Shown here in pieces: positions 1 through 8,488 of a DNA stretch of 64,000 nucleotides; position 1 is the first letter of the stretch, and every line of letters starts with the position of its first letter. A program made the translations under genes and the position numbers. Below the pieces are notes generated by a model. It was not told the DNA's origin and did no database searches. It saw only the letters and a list, made by a program, of their open reading frames with translations. The DNA comes from Gordonia sp. KTR9 (GTDB lineage: Bacteria > Actinomycetota > Actinomycetes > Mycobacteriales > Mycobacteriaceae): contig NC_018581.1 in NCBI RefSeq assembly GCF_000143885.2, positions 5,022,001 to 5,086,000 of the forward strand, in the 5' to 3' direction.

Positions 1-1132
1 CGGCAGCTCGTCCGATCGCGTCGAAGACGGGGTTGAGCGTCGTGCCGACCTGGTAAGGCCGGTCGATGTCGACGCCGCTCTCGACCGCGTACGAATTCTG
101 GGCCATCCCGAGAATCGCCCCGGTCTGCGCATCCAGGGTCATGATGGTCGCGGGTTGGCCCACCTCGACAGCCGCGTCACCCAAGGTCAGCTGGACACCC
201 TGGTCGACGGTCGTCGGCACGTCCGGTCCGGGAGGACCCTGTTCGCCCGCCAGTTTGCGGGGCGCCGCGCCCGGCCCGAGCATCTCGACCTGCCAGCCGG
301 CGGTGGCGTCGCGGATGGCCTGCCAGTAGTTGGTGAGTCCGTCCTCGAGGGGTGAGGAGAGCCGCCGGTCGGCCATCACGAGCTGGTCGGACCGGTTGAC
401 CGTGACACCGGGTACCCGCCGCGGGTCGCCCGCGAGGACTTCCATGTCGGAGTCACGCAGACCGACCGCGGTGACGGCCTTGCCCGGGGTCGCGTCGAGC
501 TTCTCGCGGATCACCTGCCCGGTGATCATGGGTGCGATGGGCGCGATCACCCCGGCCAGGGCCCGCACGGAGGCGTTCAGGTCGGCGGTGCGGGTGGGGT
601 CGAGCACGATCTCGTTGACCGGCTGGGCGTACATGAAGACCCGGCCGGTGCGGCTGCGGACGGTCGGTGCCGGCTTCGCGTCGGTGCGGATCTCGCGGAG
701 AGTGCCACCGGCGGTGAGGCCGGCGTGCAGGATCGCGGGGTCCCAGGTCACCTTCCAGCCCGACGACAGCTTGCGGGCGGTGCCGCCGCTGGTCGACTCG
801 TACTCGCGACCCTTGTCCCAGTTCCAGGTGGTGCTGACCGAGAACGTCGCCGTCCCGTCGCTGTATTCGACGGGGTTCTCGACGTCGACATCGACACGTT
901 GCGCGGACATCTGTTTCAGCGTGGTGGTGAGACTGTCACCGGCCTGTCCCGGCGCGGTGGTGAACGCCGCGGCCCCGCCGGCGTCCTGGCGGCTCAGTGC
1001 GGCGGCGAATGCGTCGATGGCGGCTGCGGCACCCGTGTCCGACGAACCGGCGAACCCGCAGGAGCTCACCATGACCGCGCACGTGACCGCGGCGCAAGCG
1101 GCTGTCGTCGCGCGCTTGACCCAGATCTTCAT
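1..1132 (-). CDS. Penicillin-binding lipoprotein, 5' part (gene runs off the window start)
   Basis: The minus strand reads open from an ATG at 1132 to the window edge, giving 377 residues without a stop. The N-terminus is a lipoprotein signal: basic MKIWVKR, a hydrophobic Ala/Val stretch, then VSSC with the lipidated Cys at residue 25. Next come an NTF2-like MecA_N-type domain (about residues 35-150) and the start of the PBP dimerisation region (FMYAQPVNEI, later TVDQGVQLTLG, TLDAQTGAILGMAQ). This order fits the mycobacterial penicillin-binding lipoprotein (Rv2864c type), a D,D-transpeptidase acting outside the membrane. The SxxK, SxN and KTG motifs of the transpeptidase domain lie beyond the window, so activity cannot be checked. 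Family assignment is firm; exact orthology is inferred. Confidence 0.85.
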   Translation of the reverse strand, partial: MKIWVKRATTAACAAVTCAVMVSSCGFAGSSDTGAAAAIDAFAAALSRQDAGGAAAFTTAPGQAGDSLTTTLKQMSAQRVDVDVENPVEYSDGTATFSVSTTWNWDKGREYESTSGGTARKLSSGWKVTWDPAILHAGLTAGGTLREIRTDAKPAPTVRSRTGRVFMYAQPVNEIVLDPTRTADLNASVRALAGVIAPIAPMITGQVIREKLDATPGKAVTAVGLRDSDMEVLAGDPRRVPGVTVNRSDQLVMADRRLSSPLEDGLTNYWQAIRDATAGWQVEMLGPGAAPRKLAGEQGPPGPDVPTTVDQGVQLTLGDAAVEVGQPATIMTLDAQTGAILGMAQNSYAVESGVDIDRPYQVGTTLNPVFDAIGRAA

Positions 1133-1334
1133 GACATCAATTTTCACTCGTGTAACACCCGAATTCGACGTCGTGAGCTTCCATTCGGGGATCAAGCCGG
1201 TCACGAACTCATCTCGCCATAGGGACCTATGACACACCGCGACATACGAGATCGCCGTCCGGCAACCACATCCACGCCGCCGGACCCGCCCATCCCCGAC
1301 CGCCCTCAGCTTGCCGGACTGCGAGAATGAATAC

Positions 1335-2108
1335 ATGGTTTTCACCGTCTTCCGGAGTGACGATCGCGCGGTCACCACCACCGACTGGCTGACCTCTCGG
1401 CACTGCTTCTCCTTCGGCGACAACTACGACCCGTCGAACACCCACTTCGGCGCGCTGCTGGCCGTCAACGACGAAGTCGTCGCGCCGGGCGCGGGCTTCG
1501 ATCTGCACACCCATCAGGAGAGCGAGATCGTGACGTGGGTGGTCTCGGGAACGCTGGTCCACCGTGATTCGGCCGGGCACTCCGGTGTCCTCTACCCCGG
1601 CCTGGTGCAGCGGATGAGCGCGGGCACCGGGGTGGAGCACTCCGAGCGCAACGACGCCTGGCCCGGTCTCGCCGGCTCCGGCACCGAGCCCGTCCGGTAC
1701 ATCCAGATGTGGCTGATGCCCGACCGCCATGGCCTCGCGCCCTCCTACGCGCAGGCCGACGTCCGCGAGCGTCTCGCGGCCGGGGGACTCGTCCACATCG
1801 CGTCGGGCGACGCGGACGGCGACGCCGCGATCTCCGTCGCCAACTCGGCCGCGACCCTGTACGCGGCGCGCCTGCGGCCCGGCGAGGCCGTCGAGGTGCC
1901 CGGTTCCCGGTTCACCCACCTGTTCGTCGTCGACGGACAGATCGGTGTCGGGGAGATCGGCGTCGGCGAGATCGGTGTTCTCGGTCCGGGCGATACCGTG
2001 CGCGCGGTCGATTCGGCGCCGTTGTCGATCCGCGCGAGCACCGACGGCGACGCCGAGGTGCTGGTGTGGTCCATGGCCGCCGGGCTGGGCGGCGGTCAGG
2101 CCGGGTGA
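1335..2108 (+). CDS. Pirin family protein
   Basis: 257 residues with the pirin bicupin layout. The N-terminal cupin carries the metal-site signature GFDLHTHQESEIVTWVVSG followed by LVQRMSAGTGVEHSE, the conserved iron-binding His/Glu set of pirins. The C-terminal half is weaker and contains a short in-frame repeat, IGVGEIGVGEIGVLG, from three near-identical 12-15 bp units around 1940-1985. Bacterial pirins are cytoplasmic Fe(II) proteins, some with quercetinase activity, others redox-linked regulators; which applies here cannot be told. The ATG at 1335 was chosen because MVFTVFRSDDR is the usual family start; a TTG at 1311 would add eight poorly matching residues. Confidence 0.85.
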   Translation: MVFTVFRSDDRAVTTTDWLTSRHCFSFGDNYDPSNTHFGALLAVNDEVVAPGAGFDLHTHQESEIVTWVVSGTLVHRDSAGHSGVLYPGLVQRMSAGTGVEHSERNDAWPGLAGSGTEPVRYIQMWLMPDRHGLAPSYAQADVRERLAAGGLVHIASGDADGDAAISVANSAATLYAARLRPGEAVEVPGSRFTHLFVVDGQIGVGEIGVGEIGVLGPGDTVRAVDSAPLSIRASTDGDAEVLVWSMAAGLGGGQAG

Positions 2109-2138
2109 ACTCCACCATCTCGGCCTATCCTGAGTCGC

Positions 2139-2846
2139 GTGAGGCCCGAAGCAGACACGACCGACCCCACCCCCGTCCTGACGATCGACGAGCCGACGAT
2201 CGCCGACGGTGGACCGGCGCGACCCGCGACGAGGGATGCGATCGCCACTGCCATCCGCGACGACGTGCTCGACGGCCGGCTCTCGCCGGGAGATCGTCTT
2301 CCCGAGCCGATGCTCGCGGAACGGTTCGGGGTGTCGCGCGTGCCCGTGCGTGAGGCGTTGTCGCAGTTGCAGAGTGAGGGGTTCGTCCACCTCGAGCGGT
2401 ACAAGGGGGCGACGGTGTCCGGGGCGTCACGGACCGACGCACTCGAGGTGATGCAGGTCCGTCGTGGCCTCGAGGTCTTCGGCGCCCAACTCGCGGCCGA
2501 ACGCCGGGGAGGCGAGTTCGCCGAGCAGCTGCGGATGGTCACCGAGTCGGGCACCGCCGCGAAACAGATGCAGCAGCACGACGCGGTGCCGCCGCTGGTG
2601 ATGCAGTTCCACGCGCTCGTCGCCGAGGCATCGGGCAATCGCGAGCTGGCCAGAACACTGGACCGGACCCTGCGCCGCATCGCGTGGGTCTTCGATCGCG
2701 AGGTCGCCACTCGTGCCGACGGGTGCTGGCGCGATCACACCGCGATCGCCGGGGCCATTCTCGACGGCTCGCCGGTCCAGGCCGGATACCTGATGGACGA
2801 GCATGTCCGGAAAGACGAAGACTTGGTCCGAACACTGCTCCACTGA
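2139..2846 (+). CDS. GntR-family transcriptional regulator, FCD subgroup
   Basis: 235 residues from a GTG start. The N-terminal winged helix (about residues 28-95) has the GntR pattern: IRDDVLDGRLSPGDRLPE, AERFGVSRVPVREALSQLQSEGFV. The all-helical FCD effector domain follows, with RRGLEVFGAQLAAE, FHALVAEASGNREL and a final DHTAIAGAILDG...MDEHV, where Asp and His residues usually bind a metal and a carboxylate ligand. It sits just upstream of, and in the same direction as, the cyanurate/nucleobase operon, and two TCGTATACGA palindromes lie in the 87-bp gap behind it. This makes it the probable local regulator of the permease-to-allophanate-hydrolase operon. The effector is unknown; a pathway intermediate is a reasonable guess. 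Confidence 0.88.
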   Translation: MRPEADTTDPTPVLTIDEPTIADGGPARPATRDAIATAIRDDVLDGRLSPGDRLPEPMLAERFGVSRVPVREALSQLQSEGFVHLERYKGATVSGASRTDALEVMQVRRGLEVFGAQLAAERRGGEFAEQLRMVTESGTAAKQMQQHDAVPPLVMQFHALVAEASGNRELARTLDRTLRRIAWVFDREVATRADGCWRDHTAIAGAILDGSPVQAGYLMDEHVRKDEDLVRTLLH

Positions 2847-2870
2847 CCAGTTTCGTATACGAAATTGGTC
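2845..2870. promoter_or_regulatory. Palindromic operator candidate (site 1) upstream of the NCS2 permease
   Basis: A 26-bp inverted repeat with only one mismatched pair, centred on the perfect core TTTCGTATACGAAA (2851-2864) and flanked by GACCA and TGGTC. It begins over the last codons of the GntR gene. Cores of the type TNGTATACNA are typical for GntR regulators, so this is a likely binding site of the adjacent regulator. Binding itself is inferred. Confidence 0.6.
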
Positions 2871-2916
2871 CATTTTACCGCCTGGTAACGCTGGCTAACG
2901 TCCAAGACATGAGGAA

Positions 2917-2935
2917 CGTATACGAATCTTCGTAT
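2917..2935. promoter_or_regulatory. Palindromic operator candidate (site 2) touching the permease start codon
   Basis: The core CGTATACG (2917-2924) repeats the centre of site 1, and ATACGAA-TC-TTCGTAT (2920-2935) forms an overlapping 16-bp inverted repeat whose right arm ends in the ATG at 2934. Centre-to-centre distance from site 1 is about 63 bp, six helical turns. Repressor bound here would cover the translation start region or a very short leader. Confidence 0.55.
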
Positions 2936-4280
2936 GCACAAACTCCTCACATCACCGGCCGGGTCCGGCCTCGCGGGATGGTGGCGTACGGGTGTGTTCG
3001 GCGCCCAGCACGTCATCGTCATGTACACGGGCTGCGTGACCGTCCCCCTGGTCTTCGGCGCCGCCCTCGGCCTCGACAAACAGACCATCGGACTGCTCGT
3101 CAACGCCGATCTCCTGATCGCCGGCATCGTCACCATCATCCAGGCCGCGGGCGTCGGCAAGTTCCTCGGCGCACGGATGCCGGTGGTGGCCGGCGCCTCG
3201 TTCACCGCCGTCACCCCGATGATCCTCATCGGGCAGGAGTACGGCCTCAATGCCGTCTACGGTTCGATGATCGGGGCCGGCGTCTTCGCCATCCTGATGG
3301 CGGTGCCGTTCTCGAAACTGTTGCGGTTCTTCCCGCCCGCGGTACGCGGCGCCGCCGTCACGATGATCGGCCTCTCGCTCATCGGCAAGGCCGTGTCCAT
3401 GATCTTCGACGACGAGCCGGCGGACGGCGCCCGCCTCTCGCTCGCCCTCGGCATCGTCGTCGTGGTGGTGGCGCTGATGCGCTACGGCAACGGATTCCTG
3501 CGCCAGGCAGCAGTTCTCATCGCTCTGGTCCTGGGCACCGTCGCAGCCGCGTTCATGTCGCTGACCGATTTCACCGGAGTCGGCGACGCCGCCTGGTTCG
3601 GCATCCCCGAGCCGTTCTTCTTCGGCGCTCCCACGTTCCCCCTCGCCGGCATCATCTCGATGAGCATCGTGATGATCGTGATCTTCATCGAGTCGACCGC
3701 ATACATGATGGCGATCTCGGAGACCACCGGTATCGACGCCGACCCGCCGCGCATCGCCCGCGGGCTCGCCGCGGACGGTGTCTCGGCGGTCCTGGCCGGC
3801 GCGTGGACATCGTTCCCGGACACCATCTTCGCGCAGAACGTGAGCCTCGTCCGGCTCACCAGGGTGACCAGCCGGACCGTGGTCGTGGTCGCCGGTGCCA
3901 TCCTCATCGTGCTCGCCGTGATCCCGAAGCTCGGTGAGACCATCGCGAGTCTCCCCGGCGCAGTGATCGGCTCGGTGAGCCTGGTGATGTTCGCGACCGT
4001 CGCCGGAACCGGCATCAGCACGCTGTCGAAGGTCGACTACCGCAACAACGACAACCTCCTGATCGTGTCCCTCGCCCTGGGCGCCGGAATGATCCCGATC
4101 GTGTCGAAGGACATCTACAGCAACTTCCCGGCGGAAGTGCAGATCATCTTCGGCAATGCGATCAGCAGCGCGGTGATCACCGCCTTCGTGCTGAACATCA
4201 TATTTCATCATCTCCCCCGCCGGCGCCGCACCGACCCACCCACCACCGACCCCATCGCAGACAAGGAGGCCGTGGCATGA
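2934..4280 (+). CDS. NCS2-family nucleobase:cation symporter
   Basis: 448 residues, the usual length for the uracil/xanthine permease family, with about 14 hydrophobic segments. Family motifs include FGAQHVIVMYTGCVTVPL near the N-terminus, a broken-helix segment around GIPEPFFFGAPTF, and ESTAYMMAISETTG where NCS2 proteins hold the substrate-coordinating Glu. It is an integral inner-membrane H+ or Na+ symporter for a purine, pyrimidine or similar ring. The next four genes degrade cyanuric acid or barbiturate-like rings, so the natural substrate may be cyanurate, barbiturate or uracil; the sequence does not settle this. ATG 2934 is the first possible start after an in-frame stop; the nearest purine-rich stretch (AGGA, 2912-2915) lies rather far upstream, so a short or absent leader is possible. 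Confidence 0.88.
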   Translation: MHKLLTSPAGSGLAGWWRTGVFGAQHVIVMYTGCVTVPLVFGAALGLDKQTIGLLVNADLLIAGIVTIIQAAGVGKFLGARMPVVAGASFTAVTPMILIGQEYGLNAVYGSMIGAGVFAILMAVPFSKLLRFFPPAVRGAAVTMIGLSLIGKAVSMIFDDEPADGARLSLALGIVVVVVALMRYGNGFLRQAAVLIALVLGTVAAAFMSLTDFTGVGDAAWFGIPEPFFFGAPTFPLAGIISMSIVMIVIFIESTAYMMAISETTGIDADPPRIARGLAADGVSAVLAGAWTSFPDTIFAQNVSLVRLTRVTSRTVVVVAGAILIVLAVIPKLGETIASLPGAVIGSVSLVMFATVAGTGISTLSKVDYRNNDNLLIVSLALGAGMIPIVSKDIYSNFPAEVQIIFGNAISSAVITAFVLNIIFHHLPRRRRTDPPTTDPIADKEAVA

Positions 4281-5350
4281 CCGGCGTACGACTGCTCACC
4301 GTCCCGACCACCGGGCCCGACGACACCGATGCACTGGACACACTCTCCGGCAACGGATACTCGGCCGACGACGTGCTGGCCGTGGTCGGCAAGACCGAGG
4401 GCAACGGCTGCGTCAACGACTTCAGCCGGACACTGGCCGCCGCCGCCTGGGAACCGCGGATCGGGCCCGATGCGGTCACCGTCTTCTCCGGCGGCACCGA
4501 AGGTGTTCTCGCGCCCCACGTCAACCTCCTGATAGCCGACGACACGCACGACCCTCGGCACGATCGCGGGCTGGTGGCCGCGGTCGGTGAGACACCTGTC
4601 ATCCCACCGGAGGACCTGGGACGAGTGGGGCAGATGGAGGCGGTGCGCGACACCGTCGCCAAGCTCGTCGTGGACCTCGGAATCAGCGCGGACGATGTGC
4701 ATCTGGTGCTGGTCAAGTGCCCGCTCCTCACGTCGACCGACATCACCGGATTGCGTGACCGCGGAATCGAGCCGGCCAGCGGCGACACCTACGAGTCGAT
4801 GGCTCGCTCCCGTGCGGCCAGCTCGTTGGGCATCGCCCTGTCCCTCGGGGAGATCGACGAGGACACCGCCCGGGCCGCACTCGCGGGGCAGCGGACCGCG
4901 TGGTCCAACCGCGCGTCGGCGAGCTCCGGAGCCGAACTGAACACCTGCCACGTGCTGGTGCTCGGGGTGAGCACCGAGGCGTCGAACCCGTTGCGGGCCC
5001 TGCACACCGAGATGGCCGACGCCTACGACCTCGCAGCCTTGCAGAAGGCCGCGGACGTCGTCGCGCAGGACGGGGGCCGAATCCGCCAGCTGTTCGTGAA
5101 GGCCGAGTCCGATCCCTCCGGCACCATCCGCGGGCTGCGACACACGATGCTGACCGACTCCGACATCAACGCCACTCGTCACGCCCGCGCCGCGGTCGGC
5201 GCACTGACCGCCGCGGTCAAGGGCGACGGAGCGGTGTACGTGTCCGGCGGCGCCGAGCACCAGGGCCGGCCGGGCGGGGGCAGCGTCACCGTCGTCTACG
5301 AGGTCGGTCCCGGACCCACCGCCCCGTCGAACCGAGGAGCAGACCAGTGA
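4277..5350 (+). CDS. atzD: Cyanuric acid amidohydrolase / barbiturase family (AtzD-like)
   Basis: 357 residues of the Toblerone-fold family in which three repeated domains each supply a Lys-Ser pair. The pairs are visible: K39 ([11 protein letters not shown]) with S71 ([11 protein letters not shown]), K147 (LVKCPLL) with S216 ([11 protein letters not shown]), and K275 (FVKAESD) with S323 ([14 protein letters not shown]). These enzymes open cyanuric acid to carboxybiuret (then biuret), or barbiturate to ureidomalonate. Because biuret-hydrolase-like and allophanate hydrolase genes follow, cyanuric acid is the favoured substrate; the preceding nucleobase permease keeps barbiturase as an alternative. 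Start ATG overlaps the permease stop (ATGA), and the stop overlaps the next GTG, so translation is coupled. Confidence 0.85.
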   Translation: MTGVRLLTVPTTGPDDTDALDTLSGNGYSADDVLAVVGKTEGNGCVNDFSRTLAAAAWEPRIGPDAVTVFSGGTEGVLAPHVNLLIADDTHDPRHDRGLVAAVGETPVIPPEDLGRVGQMEAVRDTVAKLVVDLGISADDVHLVLVKCPLLTSTDITGLRDRGIEPASGDTYESMARSRAASSLGIALSLGEIDEDTARAALAGQRTAWSNRASASSGAELNTCHVLVLGVSTEASNPLRALHTEMADAYDLAALQKAADVVAQDGGRIRQLFVKAESDPSGTIRGLRHTMLTDSDINATRHARAAVGALTAAVKGDGAVYVSGGAEHQGRPGGGSVTVVYEVGPGPTAPSNRGADQ

Positions 5351-6051
5351 CGTCGACCGTCGACGCGACCCCGTACCCGTGGCCATACGACGGCACGCTC
5401 GATGTCTCGCGGACAGCCCTGCTGCTGATCGACTGGCAGGTCGACTTCTGTGGTCCCGGAGGCTACGTCGACTCGATGGGATACGACCTGTCCCTGACCC
5501 GGGCCGGCCTGGCTCCCACGGCGTCGGTCCTCGAATCCTGCCGTGCGGCAGGGATGCTGGTGATCCACACCCGAGAAGGCCATCGACCCGACCTCAGCGA
5601 CCTCCCCGCGAACAAACGGTGGCGGTCGGCGCGGGCGGGCGCCGAGATCGGCTCGTCGGGCCCGTGCGGCCGGATCCTCGTCCGCGGGGAACCGGGGTGG
5701 GAGATCGTGCCCGAAGTCGCTCCCCGGCCCGGGGAACCGATCATCGACAAGCCCGGCAAGGGCGCGTTCTACGCCACCGATCTCGATCTCGTCCTGCGGT
5801 CCGCGGGCATCACCCACCTGATCCTCACCGGGATCACCACCGACGTCTGCGTCCACACCACGATGCGCGAGGCCAACGACCGCGGCTTCGAATGTCTGGT
5901 GCTGTCGGACTGCACCGGCGCGACCGACCACGGTCACCACCTCGCCGCGTTGAGCATGATCGCCATGCAGGGCGGCGTTTTCGGGGCCACGGCGACGTCG
6001 GAACAACTGTTGACGACGCTCGGTTCGGTCACCTCGGCCGGCGGATCGTGA
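5347..6051 (+). CDS. biuH: Isochorismatase-like cysteine hydrolase, probable biuret amidohydrolase
   Basis: 234 residues, GTG start overlapping the upstream stop (GTGA). The catalytic triad of cysteine hydrolases is present: Asp29 in LLIDWQVDF, Lys135 in IDKPGKGAF, and nucleophile Cys168 in [15 protein letters not shown]. Spacing resembles biuret hydrolase BiuH and ureidoacrylate hydrolase RutB. BiuH converts biuret to allophanate and ammonia. Placement between a cyanuric acid amidohydrolase and an allophanate hydrolase gives exactly the missing middle step of the cyanurate pathway, so biuret is the most likely substrate. A related role on ureidomalonate or ureidoacrylate is the alternative. 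Confidence 0.8.
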   Translation: MTSTVDATPYPWPYDGTLDVSRTALLLIDWQVDFCGPGGYVDSMGYDLSLTRAGLAPTASVLESCRAAGMLVIHTREGHRPDLSDLPANKRWRSARAGAEIGSSGPCGRILVRGEPGWEIVPEVAPRPGEPIIDKPGKGAFYATDLDLVLRSAGITHLILTGITTDVCVHTTMREANDRGFECLVLSDCTGATDHGHHLAALSMIAMQGGVFGATATSEQLLTTLGSVTSAGGS

Positions 6052-6707
6052 CGTCCCGCCACCGCGCGGTCCTGGTGTGCGGCGTCGCCGTCGATCCTCC
6101 GGTGTGGGCCTCGACGGCCGACGCGCTCACCGCGATCGGCTATGACGTCACCGTGCCGATGCGTCCCCGATCCGGCTGCCTGGACACCGAAGTCGAGTTC
6201 CTCGCACCCCTGTGCGACGGCGCGGTGGTGTTCGGGGTGAGCGGCGGCGCCACCCTCGGCGTGGAACTCGCCGCGCGCGGCGTCGAGATGGCCGCGGCGT
6301 TCCTGCACGAACCGGCCGCGGGGTCCCTGGCCCCGGGGTTGCTCGACCCCGTGGTGGAGGCCTTCCGGGAACGAGGTGTACAGGGTTTCGGCCAGACACT
6401 CTACGGACCGGGCTGGCGCGCGGCGATGACGACGGCCGACGAGGCCACTGTCGCACGCGAACTGGCGATGTTCCGGTCGTTCGAACCGCGACCGCCGGTC
6501 GCCGAGGTGTCGCCGGTGACACTGACCGTGGGCGAGCGATCCCCGGCTGCCCGGTACGCGTCGGTCGACGCCGTCGCCGCGCTCTGCGGCTTCGATCGGC
6601 GCGTCCTGCCCGGGACCGCACACGCGGCCCACCTCGACAACGCGTTCGGTTCGCTGATCAGCGACCTGCGGCACAGATCTGACCAGCACCACCCGGCACA
6701 GGGATGA
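6048..6707 (+). CDS. Small alpha/beta hydrolase-like protein of the cyanurate operon
   Basis: 219 residues from a GTG that overlaps the previous stop. It has a compact alpha/beta hydrolase outline: an opening strand [13 protein letters not shown], a nucleophile-elbow-like GVSGGATLG with Ser in the usual place, and a late [10 protein letters not shown] where the catalytic His would sit. The lid is short. Its stop overlaps the allophanate hydrolase start (ATGA), so it is translated within the operon. No step of the cyanuric acid pathway obviously needs it, because carboxybiuret decarboxylates spontaneously; it may speed that reaction, process a modified triazine, or protect a labile intermediate. 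Function is not known. Confidence 0.7.
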   Translation: MTSRHRAVLVCGVAVDPPVWASTADALTAIGYDVTVPMRPRSGCLDTEVEFLAPLCDGAVVFGVSGGATLGVELAARGVEMAAAFLHEPAAGSLAPGLLDPVVEAFRERGVQGFGQTLYGPGWRAAMTTADEATVARELAMFRSFEPRPPVAEVSPVTLTVGERSPAARYASVDAVAALCGFDRRVLPGTAHAAHLDNAFGSLISDLRHRSDQHHPAQG

Positions 6708-8488
6708 GGACGACCACCATGACCCCACGAGTCACCGCATTCTTCGACGGTGTCGACGCCGTCGGACGCCCCGAGGTGTGGATCGACATCCGCGACCGCA
6801 CGAGCGTGACGCGGGAGGCGTCGGCGGCCGACGGCCCGCTGACAGGCCTGATGCTGGCCGTCAAGAACAACGTCGACGTCGCGGGCCTGCCGACCACCGC
6901 CGCCTGCCCGGGGTTCGCGGGTGGGCCTGCCGACGCCGATGCCGAGGCGGTCGCGCGTCTACGAGCGGCTGGGGCGACCGTGGTCGGCTCGACCAATCTC
7001 GACCAGTTCGCGACCGGCCTCGTGGGGCAGCGCAGCCCATACGGCGGCGTGCGCGACGCGCGCCGCCCGGACCACATCTCGGGTGGGTCGAGCTCGGGCT
7101 CGGCGGTCGCCGTCGCCCTCGGCCTCGCCGACATCGCGATCGGCACCGACACGGCAGGTTCCGGCCGTGTGCCGGCGGCGTTCCAGGGCATCGTGGGGAT
7201 CAAGCCCACGCTCGGCCTGGTGTCCACCCGCGGGCTGGTGCCGGCGTGCCGCTCGTGGGACGCCGTGACGATCATGGCTCGTGATCTCGACACCGCGAAC
7301 AGCGCCATGGCCCAGATGGCCGGCGGAGCAAATGCACGTCCGGTGCCGCATGACGCGCCACTCGCCGCGCCCCCGGCACCACGGGTCGCGGTACCCGCGG
7401 AGCTGCCCGGGATGTCCGCGTCGTGGACGGCGGCGTTCTCCGCCGTCATCGACCGGCTCCGCGCCGATGGCGTTGCGGTAGAGACCATTCCGTTCACCCC
7501 GTTCCTCGACGCCGCCCGGCTGCTGTACGACGGCGGTCTCGTCGCCGAGCGACATGCCGCGGTCGGCGAGTTCGTCGATGCGCATCGCGAGGCCTCGTCC
7601 GGCCCGGCGCGCATCGACCCGACCGTCGGCGACATCATCTCGGCGGCCGGCCGCGTCCCCGGGTCGCGGATGGTCCGGGACCTCGCCCGGCTCGACACCT
7701 TGCGCGCGCAAGCCCTGGCGTCGCTCGAGGGGTTCGACGCACTGCTGGTCCCCACGGCCCCCGGCCATCCGACGATCGAGGCCGTTCGATCCGATCCGAT
7801 CGGCGTCAACTCGTGGCTCGGCACCTACACGAACTTCGCCAATCTCTTCGACCTGTGCGGCGTCGCGACACCTGCCGGGATGGCGGGCGACGCCCAGTTC
7901 GGGGTCACGGTGCTGTGCCGGGCATTCGGTGATGCCGTGGCGCTCGACCTGGCCCGGCGCGTGTTCGTCGCACCCGACGCCGTTGCCGTACCGGGAGCTG
8001 CCGGCCCGCTGAATCCCGCCGGTCCCTGGATCGAGGCGGCCGGCGCGTCCTTCGTCGATCTCTTCGTCGTCGGGGCGCATCTTCCCGGCCAGCCCCTCGA
8101 ACACGAGATGTACTCGCGCGGTGCGCGATATCTGGGTCCGGCCCGTACCGCCCCGTCGTATCGGCTGTACGCGCTGGACACCACCCCGCCCAAACCGGGT
8201 CTCGTCCATGCGCATGCCGGCGGCGTCGAGATCGCCGGCGGCATCTGGCGCGTCCCGGCCGCGGGGTTCGCGTCGTTCGCTCGTAGCCTCCCGTCGCCGA
8301 TGGCGCTGGGACCGGTCGCGTTGTCCGACGGCCGGACGATGACCGGGTTCGGTTGCGCTGCATCCGCTCTCGAGTCCGCGACGGACATCACGGAGTACCG
8401 TGGCTGGTTACGCTACCTCGGACGCGACACACCGGCCCGCACCGGCGCCGTCGAACCCAACAGGCCTGCCGCCGCCATCACCGGCTGA
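6704..8488 (+). CDS. atzF: Allophanate hydrolase (AtzF type)
   Basis: 594 residues, matching AtzF (about 600). The amidase-signature domain (residues about 30-440) shows the Ser-cisSer-Lys triad: K54 in LAVKNNVDV, S129 in GGSSSGS and nucleophile S153 in DTAGSGRVP; the spacing of 24 between the serines is the family value. The C-terminal domain (about 450-570) carries allophanate-hydrolase signatures: FVVGAHLPGQPLEHEM, TAPSYRLYALD, PSPMALGPVALSDG and ATDITEYRGWLRYL. It hydrolyses allophanate to ammonia and CO2, releasing the last nitrogens of the ring. This full-length architecture argues for a cyanurate/biuret route rather than a barbiturate-only pathway. ATG 6704 overlaps the previous stop; ATG 6719 is an alternative. 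Confidence 0.92.
   Translation: MRTTTMTPRVTAFFDGVDAVGRPEVWIDIRDRTSVTREASAADGPLTGLMLAVKNNVDVAGLPTTAACPGFAGGPADADAEAVARLRAAGATVVGSTNLDQFATGLVGQRSPYGGVRDARRPDHISGGSSSGSAVAVALGLADIAIGTDTAGSGRVPAAFQGIVGIKPTLGLVSTRGLVPACRSWDAVTIMARDLDTANSAMAQMAGGANARPVPHDAPLAAPPAPRVAVPAELPGMSASWTAAFSAVIDRLRADGVAVETIPFTPFLDAARLLYDGGLVAERHAAVGEFVDAHREASSGPARIDPTVGDIISAAGRVPGSRMVRDLARLDTLRAQALASLEGFDALLVPTAPGHPTIEAVRSDPIGVNSWLGTYTNFANLFDLCGVATPAGMAGDAQFGVTVLCRAFGDAVALDLARRVFVAPDAVAVPGAAGPLNPAGPWIEAAGASFVDLFVVGAHLPGQPLEHEMYSRGARYLGPARTAPSYRLYALDTTPPKPGLVHAHAGGVEIAGGIWRVPAAGFASFARSLPSPMALGPVALSDGRTMTGFGCAASALESATDITEYRGWLRYLGRDTPARTGAVEPNRPAAAITG

Noticed and set aside
2952..4211. A 419-codon minus-strand frame opposite the permease gene
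   Set aside because: Highly charged, His/Asp-rich product with no domain; mirror of the NCS2 codons.
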